From assembly GCA_019417865.1 (NCBI GenBank), contig DYCW01000388.1, positions 1 through 12,357 of the forward strand: a DNA stretch of 12,357 bases, given 5' to 3'. This DNA is from Ruminococcus sp. (GTDB taxonomy: Bacteria > Bacillota > Clostridia > Oscillospirales > Ruminococcaceae). The notes under the pieces were generated by a model. It searched no databases. It saw nothing but the letters and a program-made list of their open reading frames with translations, and had not been told where the DNA came from. A program made the position numbers and the translations under genes. Below are positions 5,841 through 11,348 of this stretch, piece after piece (position 1 is the first letter of the stretch; every line of letters begins with the position of its first letter).

Positions 5841-5884
5841 GAGTTTCCTCCTATTGGAACTTCTACCCCAGTGGGGTAGAAGTT
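5841..5884 (-). repeat. Hairpin plus Shine-Dalgarno unit, copy C
   Basis: This is the third copy, with arms at 5858-5869 and 5873-5884. Here the variable stem pair is A-U rather than G-U, so pairing is preserved in the minus-strand RNA. It is followed by CCAAT and AGGAGGAAACTC, then the start of the DUF7694-like gene, and it lies 11 bp downstream of the parB stop. Confidence 0.9.
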
Positions 5885-5895
5885 GAATTTTCGTT

Positions 5896-6948
5896 TTATG
5901 TGGATTCCTCCGGATAGCGGACTTGCATTGTGTATTGTAGCAGTTCGAGTACACATCTGCGACCAGCTTGCAATTCCATCGCCACCCATTCTCCTCTTGC
6001 AATTGCCCGTTCAAAAGATTCTATGTCCGGCAGTTGCAACGAATCCAGAGTTTCTTTCATGGCATCCGGAATCCGTGGTGGTTGTTTTGCAGGCGGTTTT
6101 TGTTCCGGCTCTGATTCTGCCTCCGGCTCCCATTCCGTTTCCGGCTGTACAGGTTTTTGCTCCGAAAAAATGGCGTCTAAATCAGTTTTAGATTGGATTT
6201 GCCCATCTGCAAACGCTTGTCGGAGTTGTTTTGCTCTTTTTTCGGTCAGAAGTTTCCGAATGATATCGTAATTTGTATCGGTTTCCGGTGTTCGTTCCAA
6301 TAGATATTCTGCTAACAGTGCCTGTCCATCTGACGGAATAAAGGATAATTCCACGCCGGCTCTGACGGAAAGCCCTGCATCAATCCAATTCTTGATTTCC
6401 TGATGCAGGGAATCAATCCGCACCAATCGGGTTACGGAATTTCGGCTTAATCCATATTCCCTGCCGACCTTATCTGCGGTCAGTGTGGGTTTGTAGCTTC
6501 CGTGTTCCAGTTCCTGCAACTCTTTCAGAATGTCATTCCGCTTGCCCTGTGAGAACATCTGATTTCTTCGCATGGCAACGACTGCTGCCTGTTCGCTGAT
6601 TTTCAGATTGTCAAAACCTCTCTGCATGAGGTTGGATTCCACCACATACATTTCCGCTTCTTCTTCCGTCAAGCCGTTCTTCACGATTGCAGGAACGGCA
6701 GCCAGTCCTGCCAGCTTGGAAGCGTTCCAGCGGTTGTGCCCCACAAGGATTTCATAATCTCCCATACAAGGCCGCACGATGATGGGAACCAGCACACCAT
6801 TCTGCCGGATAGACTCCACCATATCAGAAAGCCGCTCGCCGTCATACAGCTTGAACGGATGCTTGTAATAGGGCACCAATCGGTCTACCGGAATTTGCTG
6901 GATTTGATTTTCACTGCTGCCCAGCATGGCATTTAAGTTGAACGCCAT
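5896..6948 (-). CDS. parB: ParB/Spo0J-type partition protein
   Basis: ParB proteins bind parS-like centromere sites, load and spread as CTP-dependent clamps, and stimulate the ParA ATPase to segregate DNA. The 350-aa product has the N-terminal ParB domain (about 14-110). It includes the GHNRWNA box at 70-76, a variant of the GERRxxA nucleotide-binding motif, and VVESNLMQRGFD at 102-113. A helix-turn-helix for DNA recognition follows (about 157-177, TADKVGREYGLSRNSVTRL). After about residue 262 there is an acidic, Pro-rich linker (EWEPEAESEPEQKPPAKQPP) and a distinct C-terminal helical domain, longer than in chromosomal Spo0J. The ATG at 6948 lies one base after the parA stop, with a GGGGG ribosome site inside parA. 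No parS-like palindrome was confidently found in the window. Confidence 0.92.
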   Translation of the reverse strand: MAFNLNAMLGSSENQIQQIPVDRLVPYYKHPFKLYDGERLSDMVESIRQNGVLVPIIVRPCMGDYEILVGHNRWNASKLAGLAAVPAIVKNGLTEEEAEMYVVESNLMQRGFDNLKISEQAAVVAMRRNQMFSQGKRNDILKELQELEHGSYKPTLTADKVGREYGLSRNSVTRLVRIDSLHQEIKNWIDAGLSVRAGVELSFIPSDGQALLAEYLLERTPETDTNYDIIRKLLTEKRAKQLRQAFADGQIQSKTDLDAIFSEQKPVQPETEWEPEAESEPEQKPPAKQPPRIPDAMKETLDSLQLPDIESFERAIARGEWVAMELQAGRRCVLELLQYTMQVRYPEEST

Positions 6949-6949
6949 A

Positions 6950-7723
6950 TCAGAACCCCCTCTGCAGGAGTTCTTCTGCAAGCTGCACATACTCTGTGCC
7001 TAACTTGGTGTTGGTTGGAATGGCGGTCTGTTCTTCCACGCTGCGTGCAGCGGAAACGCTGTGATGAATGCACGTGGTAAAAACGGCGTTTCCATAGTGT
7101 GCAATCAGCGTTGCAAGGTTGTTTCGGCTGACGTTTGTATTTGTCACCATTGTCGGCAGAATGCCGGCAAGGCTCAAGTCCATGTTGACGGTTGCCCGCA
7201 CCTGCCGCATGACGTCCTGCAAAGCAGTCAAGCCGGAAACGGCAAACTTTTGTACTTGCACCGGAATCAGAAGTGCATCTGCTGCCGTGAGGGCATTTAA
7301 AAGTAGCACCCCCAAGGATGGCAGACAATCCAGCAGAATGTAATCATAATCCTGTTTCACGCTGTCCAGAATCCGCTTGATGATAGATTCCCGTGACAGG
7401 GCGTTTTGCATGGCGATTTCTGCACTGGCAAGCTCCAGTGTGGCAGGCAGATAGTCCACCTGAATTTCTTTGCAATACCGGATGGTATTTTCGATTTTTT
7501 CCCGGGATAAAGTGGCGGTCAGTACGACATCCTGAATCAGATCCGCCATGCTCATGGCATCGGTGTCGGTGAAGCCGCAGTATTCTGACAGGTTTCCCTG
7601 TGGGTCAAGGTCTGCCAGAAGCACACGCTTTCCCTTTCCAGCCAGTGCAGCAGCGAGATTGTAGGCAGTGGTGGTCTTTCCCACGCCACCCTTCTGGTTT
7701 GCGATTGCGATAGTAGTAGCCAT
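6950..7723 (-). CDS. parA: ParA/Soj-type partition ATPase
   Basis: ParA is a deviant-Walker ATPase that forms dimers on the nucleoid and is released by ParB, moving the partition complex. The 257-aa protein shows the full set of motifs: KGGVGKTT at 11-18 (deviant Walker A with the signature lysine), the Walker A' segment DLDPQGN at 38-44, and Walker B DYILLDCLPS at 127-136. No N-terminal helix-turn-helix is present, so this is a short Soj-like (type Ib size) ParA rather than a type Ia repressor. The ATG at 7723 has AGGAGG seven bases upstream. It is immediately followed by parB, a standard bicistronic partition cassette, and it lies downstream of the initiator gene. Confidence 0.95.
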   Translation of the reverse strand: MATTIAIANQKGGVGKTTTAYNLAAALAGKGKRVLLADLDPQGNLSEYCGFTDTDAMSMADLIQDVVLTATLSREKIENTIRYCKEIQVDYLPATLELASAEIAMQNALSRESIIKRILDSVKQDYDYILLDCLPSLGVLLLNALTAADALLIPVQVQKFAVSGLTALQDVMRQVRATVNMDLSLAGILPTMVTNTNVSRNNLATLIAHYGNAVFTTCIHHSVSAARSVEEQTAIPTNTKLGTEYVQLAEELLQRGF

Positions 7724-7735
7724 TTTTGTTTCCTC

Positions 7736-7900
7736 CTATATTTTCTCTATGGTAATAATTTCGATTTCTTCCGCATCGGTCGGGAACTGTTCCTTGATTT
7801 TCTGCTTCAGCACGGAACATAATTCCGACTCGCTTTCTGCTTCCAGTTCTGCGACCGATTGGGCACCGTCTATCAGACAGTACACAAGATACTTATTTAT
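7736..7900 (-). CDS. Small acidic protein upstream of parA, non-standard start
   Basis: The frame encodes INKYLVYCLIDGAQSVAEL then an acidic helix (ESESELCSVLKQKIKEQF) and a final strand, EEIEIITIEKI. The layout is beta, helix, beta; no function is known. No ATG sits where the protein should begin. The likely start is ATA at 7900 (or ATC 7903), placed after GAGGTG of the upstream gene's end. GTG at 7885 is the first standard start but would remove the opening strand, and ATG 8029 would overlap the neighbour by 137 bp. An ATG-to-ATA change would explain this and might lower expression. The stop lies 12 bases before the parA start. Confidence 0.55.
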   Translation of the reverse strand: MNKYLVYCLIDGAQSVAELEAESESELCSVLKQKIKEQFPTDAEEIEIITIEKI

Positions 7901-8249
7901 GATGTAACACCTCTTCCATGCGTTGGATGTAGGAAAGCAGCTGGCGGTTGCTGCGTTCCAATTGGGAGACACGCTTCCGCAGTAGTCCGGTTTCTTTGCT
8001 TTGCAATCCAAAATAGCTCCGGTATCCATGCAGTTCCTGCGTTACCGCCTCTTGTTCCTGTATCTTAGCTTCGCATTTTTGCAGTGCTTTTTTGTCATTG
8101 CACCGCTTTCTGGATGCGGCTTTTTGCGTTCTGCGGTGTGTCTTTTGACAGGCAGGGCATCGTTTGAGGGGATTGAAACGATGGTCTCCCAGCTCCTCTC
8201 TGGTTCCAAGAAAGATACCGCAGTCTTCGCAGTATTTACAGTCCGGCAT
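7893..8249 (-). CDS. Zinc-finger plus coiled-coil protein (118 aa)
   Basis: The N-terminus carries CKYCEDC (residues 4-10), then a CPAC pair (31-34) with several nearby His, probably one zinc site. The basic stretch HRRTQKAASRKRCNDKK follows. From about residue 52 onward it is a long heptad-rich helix (CEAKIQEQEAVTQEL, then LRKRVSQLERSNRQLLSYIQRMEEVL), a coiled coil. A small zinc/basic head on a coiled coil suggests a DNA-binding dimer, for example a replication or copy-control accessory, but this is inference. The ATG at 8249 overlaps the upstream gene's end by 14 bp with GAGG immediately before it, so translation is probably coupled. Confidence 0.68.
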   Translation of the reverse strand: MPDCKYCEDCGIFLGTREELGDHRFNPLKRCPACQKTHRRTQKAASRKRCNDKKALQKCEAKIQEQEAVTQELHGYRSYFGLQSKETGLLRKRVSQLERSNRQLLSYIQRMEEVLHHK

Positions 8250-8751
8250 CCTCGATCATCTGACGGATCAGCTCCCCTCCCCTGTCCGTTTTGTCCTCGT
8301 TTTGTCCACCGTTTTGTCCCGCACGTCCTGCCAATTTTTCAAAGTCGGATTGCAGGGAAGTGATTAAAGCATCTCGTTCCTGCACTGCAAATTGTACAAA
8401 GAGTTCCGACTTGCCGCCCACATGAGCCGACAGCGAACGGACGGTATCATTCTCGTCCCGATAGGAAATCTCTACCCGATCGGCACGTTCATCATATTCT
8501 GCACAGCTGCCGGATACCCGCACATTGCTGATGAACCGATTCAGTTCCTCAATGCGTTTCCGCTTTTTCTGGATTTCATCCAGTGTATCTGTGGCTTCCT
8601 GATATCGGAGTTCCGGCGTGGTTGGCTTCGGCTGTTCCGGTTGCTGTGGCTGCTCCAAGCGTGCTTTGCGGTATTTGTAAAACCGATAGCCCAGATAGGG
8701 AATGCCATATACAGCAAGCACCCCGATGAAAATTTGTAAGTCAGCGTTCAA
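8236..8751 (-). CDS. Membrane-anchored coiled-coil protein, TTG start
   Basis: With the TTG at 8751 the product is 171 aa and starts MNADLQIFIGVLAVYGIPYL, a single membrane helix (about 5-24). A basic stop-transfer run (YRFYKYRKAR) and a Pro/Gln linker (QPQQPEQPKPTTP) follow, then a helical domain (about 48-75, EATDTLDEIQKKRKRIEELNRF). A beta-like segment with many charged residues and a Gly/Gln/Asp-rich tail complete it. The start is set by AGGAGG eight bases upstream; the longer reading begins at a TTG inside that ribosome site. The topology would be short outside and long cytoplasmic. It sits between the initiator and partition genes, so it might tether the replicon to the membrane; this is speculative. 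Confidence 0.68.
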   Translation of the reverse strand: MNADLQIFIGVLAVYGIPYLGYRFYKYRKARLEQPQQPEQPKPTTPELRYQEATDTLDEIQKKRKRIEELNRFISNVRVSGSCAEYDERADRVEISYRDENDTVRSLSAHVGGKSELFVQFAVQERDALITSLQSDFEKLAGRAGQNGGQNEDKTDRGGELIRQMIEDAGL

Positions 8752-8768
8752 AATTTGCTCCTCCTCTC

Positions 8769-8797
8769 TTGACAAGGAACAAACAATGTGCTACAAT
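8769..8797 (+). promoter_or_regulatory. Near-consensus sigma-A promoter for a plus-strand small RNA
   Basis: TTGACA at 8769-8774 and TACAAT at 8792-8797 are separated by exactly 17 bp. Transcription would start near 8804, against the direction of all surrounding genes. A perfect 9-bp inverted repeat (8790-8798 with 8812-8820) spans the -10 box and start point and looks like a repressor operator. Confidence 0.75.
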
Positions 8798-8820
8798 GAA
8801 AATGCGATTAACATTGTAGC
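8790..8820. promoter_or_regulatory. 9-bp inverted repeat over the -10/start site
   Basis: GCTACAATG and CATTGTAGC are perfect reverse complements 13 bases apart. The left arm contains the -10 box of the plus-strand promoter and the right arm lies just past its start point, a classic repressor position. Extra ACAATGT and CCAATGT half-site-like copies lie at either side. Confidence 0.55.
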
Positions 8821-8875
8821 CAATGTTTGCTTATATCCGCTGCTGAGTCCTCACACTCGGCGGCGGATTTTTTTT
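8804..8875 (+). ncRNA. Putative ~72-nt small RNA antisense to the initiator gene 3' end
   Basis: The RNA is bounded by the consensus promoter at 8769-8797 and the intrinsic terminator ending at 8875. It would carry a small 5' hairpin (ACATT with AATGT, 8811-8826), a short single-stranded stretch and the terminator stem. It is fully complementary to the last codons of the replication initiator gene and its stop. Antisense RNAs commonly set plasmid copy number, but those usually target the leader rather than the 3' end, so its role here is open. The start site is inferred, not measured. Confidence 0.6.
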
Positions 8876-9779
8876 GCTGCTGATGGAGCTGCCGGAAGGC
8901 AGCATCCATGTATTCCTCCCATTCTGGCGTACCGGGCACTGGAGCCATCACGGAGTAATCTGTGGGGCAATCTCCGACTTCGATGTTTGGCACAAGAGAA
9001 GCGTAAGCCGCTGCATTTTCGGAAATGTATTTGACTTTTTTCGGCTTCCATCCCTGTCTTATCCGTTGTAAGTCCTGCTTGCACCACTTTGTCAGCATGG
9101 CAAAATGATTTTGGTAAGTCCGTTTGTTTTCGTGCATAAAGCTGGAGAAGCTCGTCAGTGTGACATCCAACTGTTCTCCATACCAGCTTTTCAGCTGGTT
9201 GTACTCCGATGCAGTCAGGTAGACGTTCTGGAATTCTCCGAATGTCAATTTTTTTTCCTGCTTCTCCGAGGGCGGCTTGCCGTGCTCTCTTCCAGAAGAA
9301 GAGATACTCCCTATATACTTGTTAGGTATCATTTTTTGACTGGGGCATTCCGGTTTTTTGACTGGGGGGCGTTCAAAATTTTTGGTCTGCGGCGTAAAAA
9401 AATTGGACCGTTCGGTCTGATTTTCAACAGTTTCAACAGTCTTTCCACAATTCATTTCCACAATCTGTGGAAAACAACCTTTTTCCTGTAAAGCTGTCAG
9501 ATTGACACCATAATGGTTTCTCAATCCACCATCTGCATCTCTGGTCTGCTGCTTATAGATTAGCCCGTCTTTTTCCAACGCTTTCAGGTTGTTGATGGCG
9601 GTCTGCTTCGTACACTTGACCGCATCGGCTAAGTACTCTAAGCTGCCATTGCACGCTTTTCCTTTTCTGGAAAAGCTGTAGATTGCGGCAAACAGCAGCA
9701 GTTTCGTACCGCCCAGTCCCAGTTCGTTCACCATAAAGTCTTCGATTATGTAGAAGCCTTTGAATTTGCTCGCACGCAT
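8808..9779 (-). CDS. Replication initiator / replisome-organizer-like protein (DnaD-like, HTH)
   Basis: Proteins of this type bind origin DNA and help load the host helicase on phages and plasmids of Firmicutes. The 323-aa product begins MRASKFKGFYIIEDFMVNEL, with a winged helix-turn-helix over about residues 8-95 (GGTKLLLFAAIYSF, then LEYLADAVKCTKQTAINNLKA in two helices). A low-complexity linker spans about 100-178. A C-terminal domain, LTFGEFQNVYLTASEYNQL onward, carries SFSSFMHENKRTYQNHFAMLTKW, typical of replisome organizers. AGGAGG lies eight bases before ATG 9779, which is preferred to a start at 9815. Linker codons hold direct repeats that may form the origin. Its first 34 bp overlap the upstream 89-aa gene. 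The initiator role is an inference from domain layout and the adjacent parAB. Confidence 0.75.
   Translation of the reverse strand: MRASKFKGFYIIEDFMVNELGLGGTKLLLFAAIYSFSRKGKACNGSLEYLADAVKCTKQTAINNLKALEKDGLIYKQQTRDADGGLRNHYGVNLTALQEKGCFPQIVEMNCGKTVETVENQTERSNFFTPQTKNFERPPVKKPECPSQKMIPNKYIGSISSSGREHGKPPSEKQEKKLTFGEFQNVYLTASEYNQLKSWYGEQLDVTLTSFSSFMHENKRTYQNHFAMLTKWCKQDLQRIRQGWKPKKVKYISENAAAYASLVPNIEVGDCPTDYSVMAPVPGTPEWEEYMDAAFRQLHQQQKKSAAECEDSAADISKHWLQC
8835..8875 (+). terminator. Strong intrinsic terminator on the plus strand
   Basis: A 14-bp stem (8835-8848 with 8855-8868, two G-U pairs) has a 6-base loop and is followed by a run of eight T. The element lies inside the last codons of the minus-strand initiator gene, where it encodes the Ser-Ala-Ala/Ser-Ala-Ala-Asp segments. 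Confidence 0.85.
9332..9474. repeat. Iteron-like and DnaA-box-like repeats inside the initiator gene
   Basis: A 14-bp direct repeat (TTTTTTGACTGGGG) occurs at 9332-9345 and 9354-9367, 22 bp apart, two helical turns. It is followed by two tandem TTTCAACAG copies (9422-9430, 9431-9439). Three DnaA-box-like TTTCCACA cores lie at 9441-9449 and 9454-9462 and, inverted, at 9466-9474 (the last differs from TTATCCACA by one base). A/T-rich sequence lies between. All fall in codons for the variable linker of the initiator. Confidence 0.55.
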
Positions 9780-10015
9780 ATGATTTTCCTCCTTTTCTTT
9801 TTTGCACGCAGCCATTTTTTATAGGCTGCTTTGTTTACGGGGTCTTGGTAGAATTCTACTGCCAGAACCATTACTTTGAATTCGACGGTTTCCATGAAAG
9901 CATTTATCTTCTCTTCTGTGACGACCTTTGCCGCTTCTTTCTCATCAAGTCCCGGCGGTGTCAGTAAATACCTTGCATAGTCCCGCTCCCATTTTTTCTG
10001 TCTTCTGCTTTTCAT
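9746..10015 (-). CDS. Small basic protein (89 aa) overlapping the initiator start
   Basis: The product begins MKSRRQKKWERDYARYLLTP and is helical and strongly basic at both ends, with a hydrophobic middle (INAFMETVEFKVMVLAVEFY) and a KKWLRAKKKRRK stretch. No family is recognised. GGGAGG lies before ATG 10015. Its end overlaps the initiator gene by 34 bp, so initiator translation may be coupled to it. Its ribosome site can pair with the upstream CTCCC in a small hairpin, pointing to control at the translation level. It could act as a copy-control or accessory DNA-binding protein, which is inference. Confidence 0.65.
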   Translation of the reverse strand: MKSRRQKKWERDYARYLLTPPGLDEKEAAKVVTEEKINAFMETVEFKVMVLAVEFYQDPVNKAAYKKWLRAKKKRRKIICVRANSKAST

Positions 10016-10034
10016 CCTACACCTCCCTTTAGGG

Positions 10035-10057
10035 AGCCGCTGATACGCTCAGCGGCT
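10035..10057 (-). repeat. Conserved hairpin copy 1, next to the ribosome site
   Basis: A perfect 9-bp stem (AGCCGCTGA with TCAGCGGCT) encloses the loop TACGC (plus strand). Immediately after it on the minus strand, CTCCC-TAAA-GGGAG forms a second small hairpin that includes the Shine-Dalgarno of the 89-aa gene. Confidence 0.75.
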
Positions 10058-10131
10058 GAAGCGTATTTACATAGAAAGGGGTGTCGTGTCGGTTTTGTTT
10101 TACGCCGCACCGACACTACGGCGATTGGAAT

Positions 10132-10153
10132 GCCGCTGTTATCGTACAACGGC
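10132..10153 (-). repeat. Conserved hairpin copy 2
   Basis: An 8-bp stem (GCCGCTGT with ACAACGGC) has a 6-base loop TATCGT. One position pairs as G-U only in the minus-strand RNA. The flanks GGAAT and AGAAACG match those of copy 3 (GGGAT and AGAAGCG). Confidence 0.7.
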
Positions 10154-10448
10154 TTAGAAACGAATGCTATCGCTCTCAGCAATGGGAGGGATGGATTTTC
10201 GAGTCCACCGAAACACGCAGCCAATACACGTGGTTTTTAAGTCAGCCATCTCCGATATTTTGCGTCCTCGGCTTACAGACAACTGACAGGCTTTGGTCTG
10301 GATACGCTCCAGACGGGCGGAAGATGCAGCCTCTAAGTCCATCTATCTGCTGTTTTCAGTGGTTGGCTGCTTTCCCTCATGCAAGTATGTACGCTTTTTG
10401 CATGAGCCTGACACGCTCCGGAAACGTGGCGTACATTGTTCTTGGGAT

Positions 10449-10470
10449 GCCGCTGATAACGCTCAACGGC
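10449..10470 (-). repeat. Conserved hairpin copy 3
   Basis: An 8-bp stem (GCCGCTGA with TCAACGGC) has a 6-base loop TAACGC. As in copy 2, one stem position is G-U in the minus-strand RNA and a C-A mismatch on the plus strand. It lies about 30 bp downstream of the 93-aa gene stop and about 295 bp from copy 2. Confidence 0.7.
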
Positions 10471-10502
10471 GAGAGAAGCGATAAAGTTGTTTCTTTCCTG
10501 TC

Positions 10503-10784
10503 CTATTGGATGACATGTACTTTCCAGATACGAGCAAGATCACGGAGAAATAAGTTATCTCCAAGTTTGAGATATTCCTTTCCTTTTTCATCCATATCAA
10601 TATCCACGTCATTCCAGTCCGTTTTGATGTGTTCTCCATTCAGCTCCCGAACCCGATATTTCCGGATTCCCATGTAATACACCCAGTTTGGGATTTCATT
10701 GGGAAAAAGTTGTGGTGTTACGATGATACCGTAGGCACCGTTGGAGAACTTGACTTCCAGTGTATAGATGTTTTTTTGACTCAT
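10503..10784 (-). CDS. Hypothetical protein (93 aa) paired with the XRE regulator
   Basis: Function is not recognised. The protein starts MSQKNIYTLEVKFSNGAYG and looks beta-rich, with the strands YTLEVKFSNGAYGIIVTP and KYRVRELNGEHIK. An acidic turn (DWNDVDIDMDEKGKEYL) and a C-terminal helix/strand ending in RIWKVHVIQ follow. Its ATG overlaps the TGA of the upstream XRE gene (ATGA), so the two are translated together and may work together, for example as regulator and co-factor. The start at 10784 is set by this overlap and by an AGGTG/AGGA ribosome site. The long hairpin-rich region begins directly after its stop. Confidence 0.68.
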   Translation of the reverse strand: MSQKNIYTLEVKFSNGAYGIIVTPQLFPNEIPNWVYYMGIRKYRVRELNGEHIKTDWNDVDIDMDEKGKEYLKLGDNLFLRDLARIWKVHVIQ

Positions 10785-11161
10785 GTTCCTGCACCTTCTC
10801 TTTCTGTTTTTTCCTCTGGATGAATATCCCATCCGCCGTTTTCTCGCCTGTGATAGTGCCAGATATCGCCGTTGGAGTAGGTGACTGCTGCACGATCCGG
10901 TGCATCCTTTTTCCGCATAGCGTCCAGAAATTCCGCTTCCGTCATCTGGACTTCCTCTGTGCTTGTCTGTTCACCGACAAGCTCCTCACAGCTGACACGC
11001 AGGAAGTTTGCGATTCTCATCAGTACATAGGCGTTTGGGACGCGTCCTCCAGTTTCATACATGGCTATTGTAGACTGGGCGACTTGTACGGCTCTTGCAA
11101 GTTCTGCTTGCGAATACTGATTTTGTTCCCGTAATTTTCGTAGATTATAGGCTAACGACAC
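10781..11161 (-). CDS. XRE-family transcriptional regulator, GTG start
   Basis: The 126-aa protein has a Cro/CI-type helix-turn-helix over about residues 6-61: LRKLREQNQYSQAELARAVQVAQSTIAMYE, then PNAYVLMRIANFLRVSCEELVG. It would bind palindromic operators as a dimer. The C-terminal part (about 70-126) is short, with the strand pair AVTYSNGDIWHYHRRENGGWDI and a charged tail, not a LexA/CI protease domain. The start is GTG at 11161 with AAGGAGG six bases upstream. It is the first gene of the leftward operon and sits under the divergent control region, so it probably autoregulates and may switch the replication genes. Confidence 0.88.
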   Translation of the reverse strand: MSLAYNLRKLREQNQYSQAELARAVQVAQSTIAMYETGGRVPNAYVLMRIANFLRVSCEELVGEQTSTEEVQMTEAEFLDAMRKKDAPDRAAVTYSNGDIWHYHRRENGGWDIHPEEKTEREGAGT

Positions 11162-11208
11162 AATATTCCTCCTTATCTTTTATTTTGTGATATTTAATCC
11201 ATTAGTGA

Positions 11209-11237
11209 TTGACAGCCCTTGCAAAAAACCGTATAAT
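11209..11237 (+). promoter_or_regulatory. Perfect-consensus rightward promoter
   Basis: TTGACA at 11209-11214 and TATAAT at 11232-11237 have a 17-bp spacer. Initiation is expected near 11244. Its transcript would run across and antisense to the leftward leader and could reach the plus-strand XRE gene with a leader of about 225 nt. Confidence 0.8.
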
Positions 11238-11273
11238 TGAAGTAGGTGTATTTTGACAATTATACGGTTTTTT
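11223..11273 (-). terminator. 17-bp inverted repeat: attenuator-like terminator for leftward transcription
   Basis: Arms at 11223-11239 and 11257-11273 are perfect complements around a 17-base loop. On the minus strand the core stem CCGTATAATTG is followed by six T, so RNA started at the promoter further right would form a terminator before the XRE gene. The left arm contains the rightward -10 box, so the same repeat could also be an operator. Confidence 0.6.
11231..11259 (-). promoter_or_regulatory. Second leftward promoter inside the inverted repeat
   Basis: On the minus strand TTGTCA (11259-11254) and TTATAC (11236-11231) are 17 bp apart. The -10 box overlaps that of the rightward promoter, so the two are mutually exclusive. 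It would start about 60 bases before the XRE GTG and bypass the terminator. Confidence 0.45.
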
Positions 11274-11348
11274 TACATTCTGGTGCAGGATGTTTCAGCT
11301 CATCAGCCTTTGCAAACCTTATCAGGGCTGTTCGTCTGAACTGGTTTT

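Larger units (their letters stand above)
10016..10502 (-). ncRNA. 487-bp hairpin-rich region upstream of the replication genes, possible structured RNA
   Basis: No frame here looks like a protein, yet the stretch is dense in inverted repeats: 10035-10057, 10086-10116, 10132-10153, 10296-10314, 10376-10406 and 10449-10470. Three of these are copies of one hairpin. In two of them one stem pair is G-U in the minus-strand RNA but C-A on the plus strand, which suggests selection on a minus-strand transcript. Several loops share the core TACGC closed by GA and TC. It lies between the regulator operon and the 89-aa/initiator genes. It could be a long 5' leader, a structured RNA or a replication-related DNA region. 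No promoter or terminator of its own was identified. Confidence 0.5.

Noticed and set aside
2187..5884. Invertible promoter or shufflon controlled by the tyrosine recombinase
   Set aside because: The repeated 44-bp units are all in direct orientation and no inverted pair flanking a promoter was seen near the recombinase.
10012..10224. 70-codon minus-strand ORF ending at the 89-aa gene start
   Set aside because: Reads through conserved hairpin copies 1 and 2 and the ribosome site of the 89-aa gene; composition is not protein-like.
10154..10342. 62-codon minus-strand ORF in the same region
   Set aside because: No ribosome site, not packed with neighbours, and its codons span inverted repeats; more likely a chance frame in a structured RNA.
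10081..10677. 198-codon plus-strand ORF over the hairpin-rich region
   Set aside because: It runs antisense through the well-supported 93-aa gene, has no ribosome site, an odd Cys/Trp/Ser-rich composition, and reads straight through the conserved hairpins.
11260..11320. Hammerhead-ribozyme-like core (CTGATGA then GAAA) on the minus strand
   Set aside because: There is no stem II between the core boxes and the bases needed for stem I do not pair, so the resemblance is chance.
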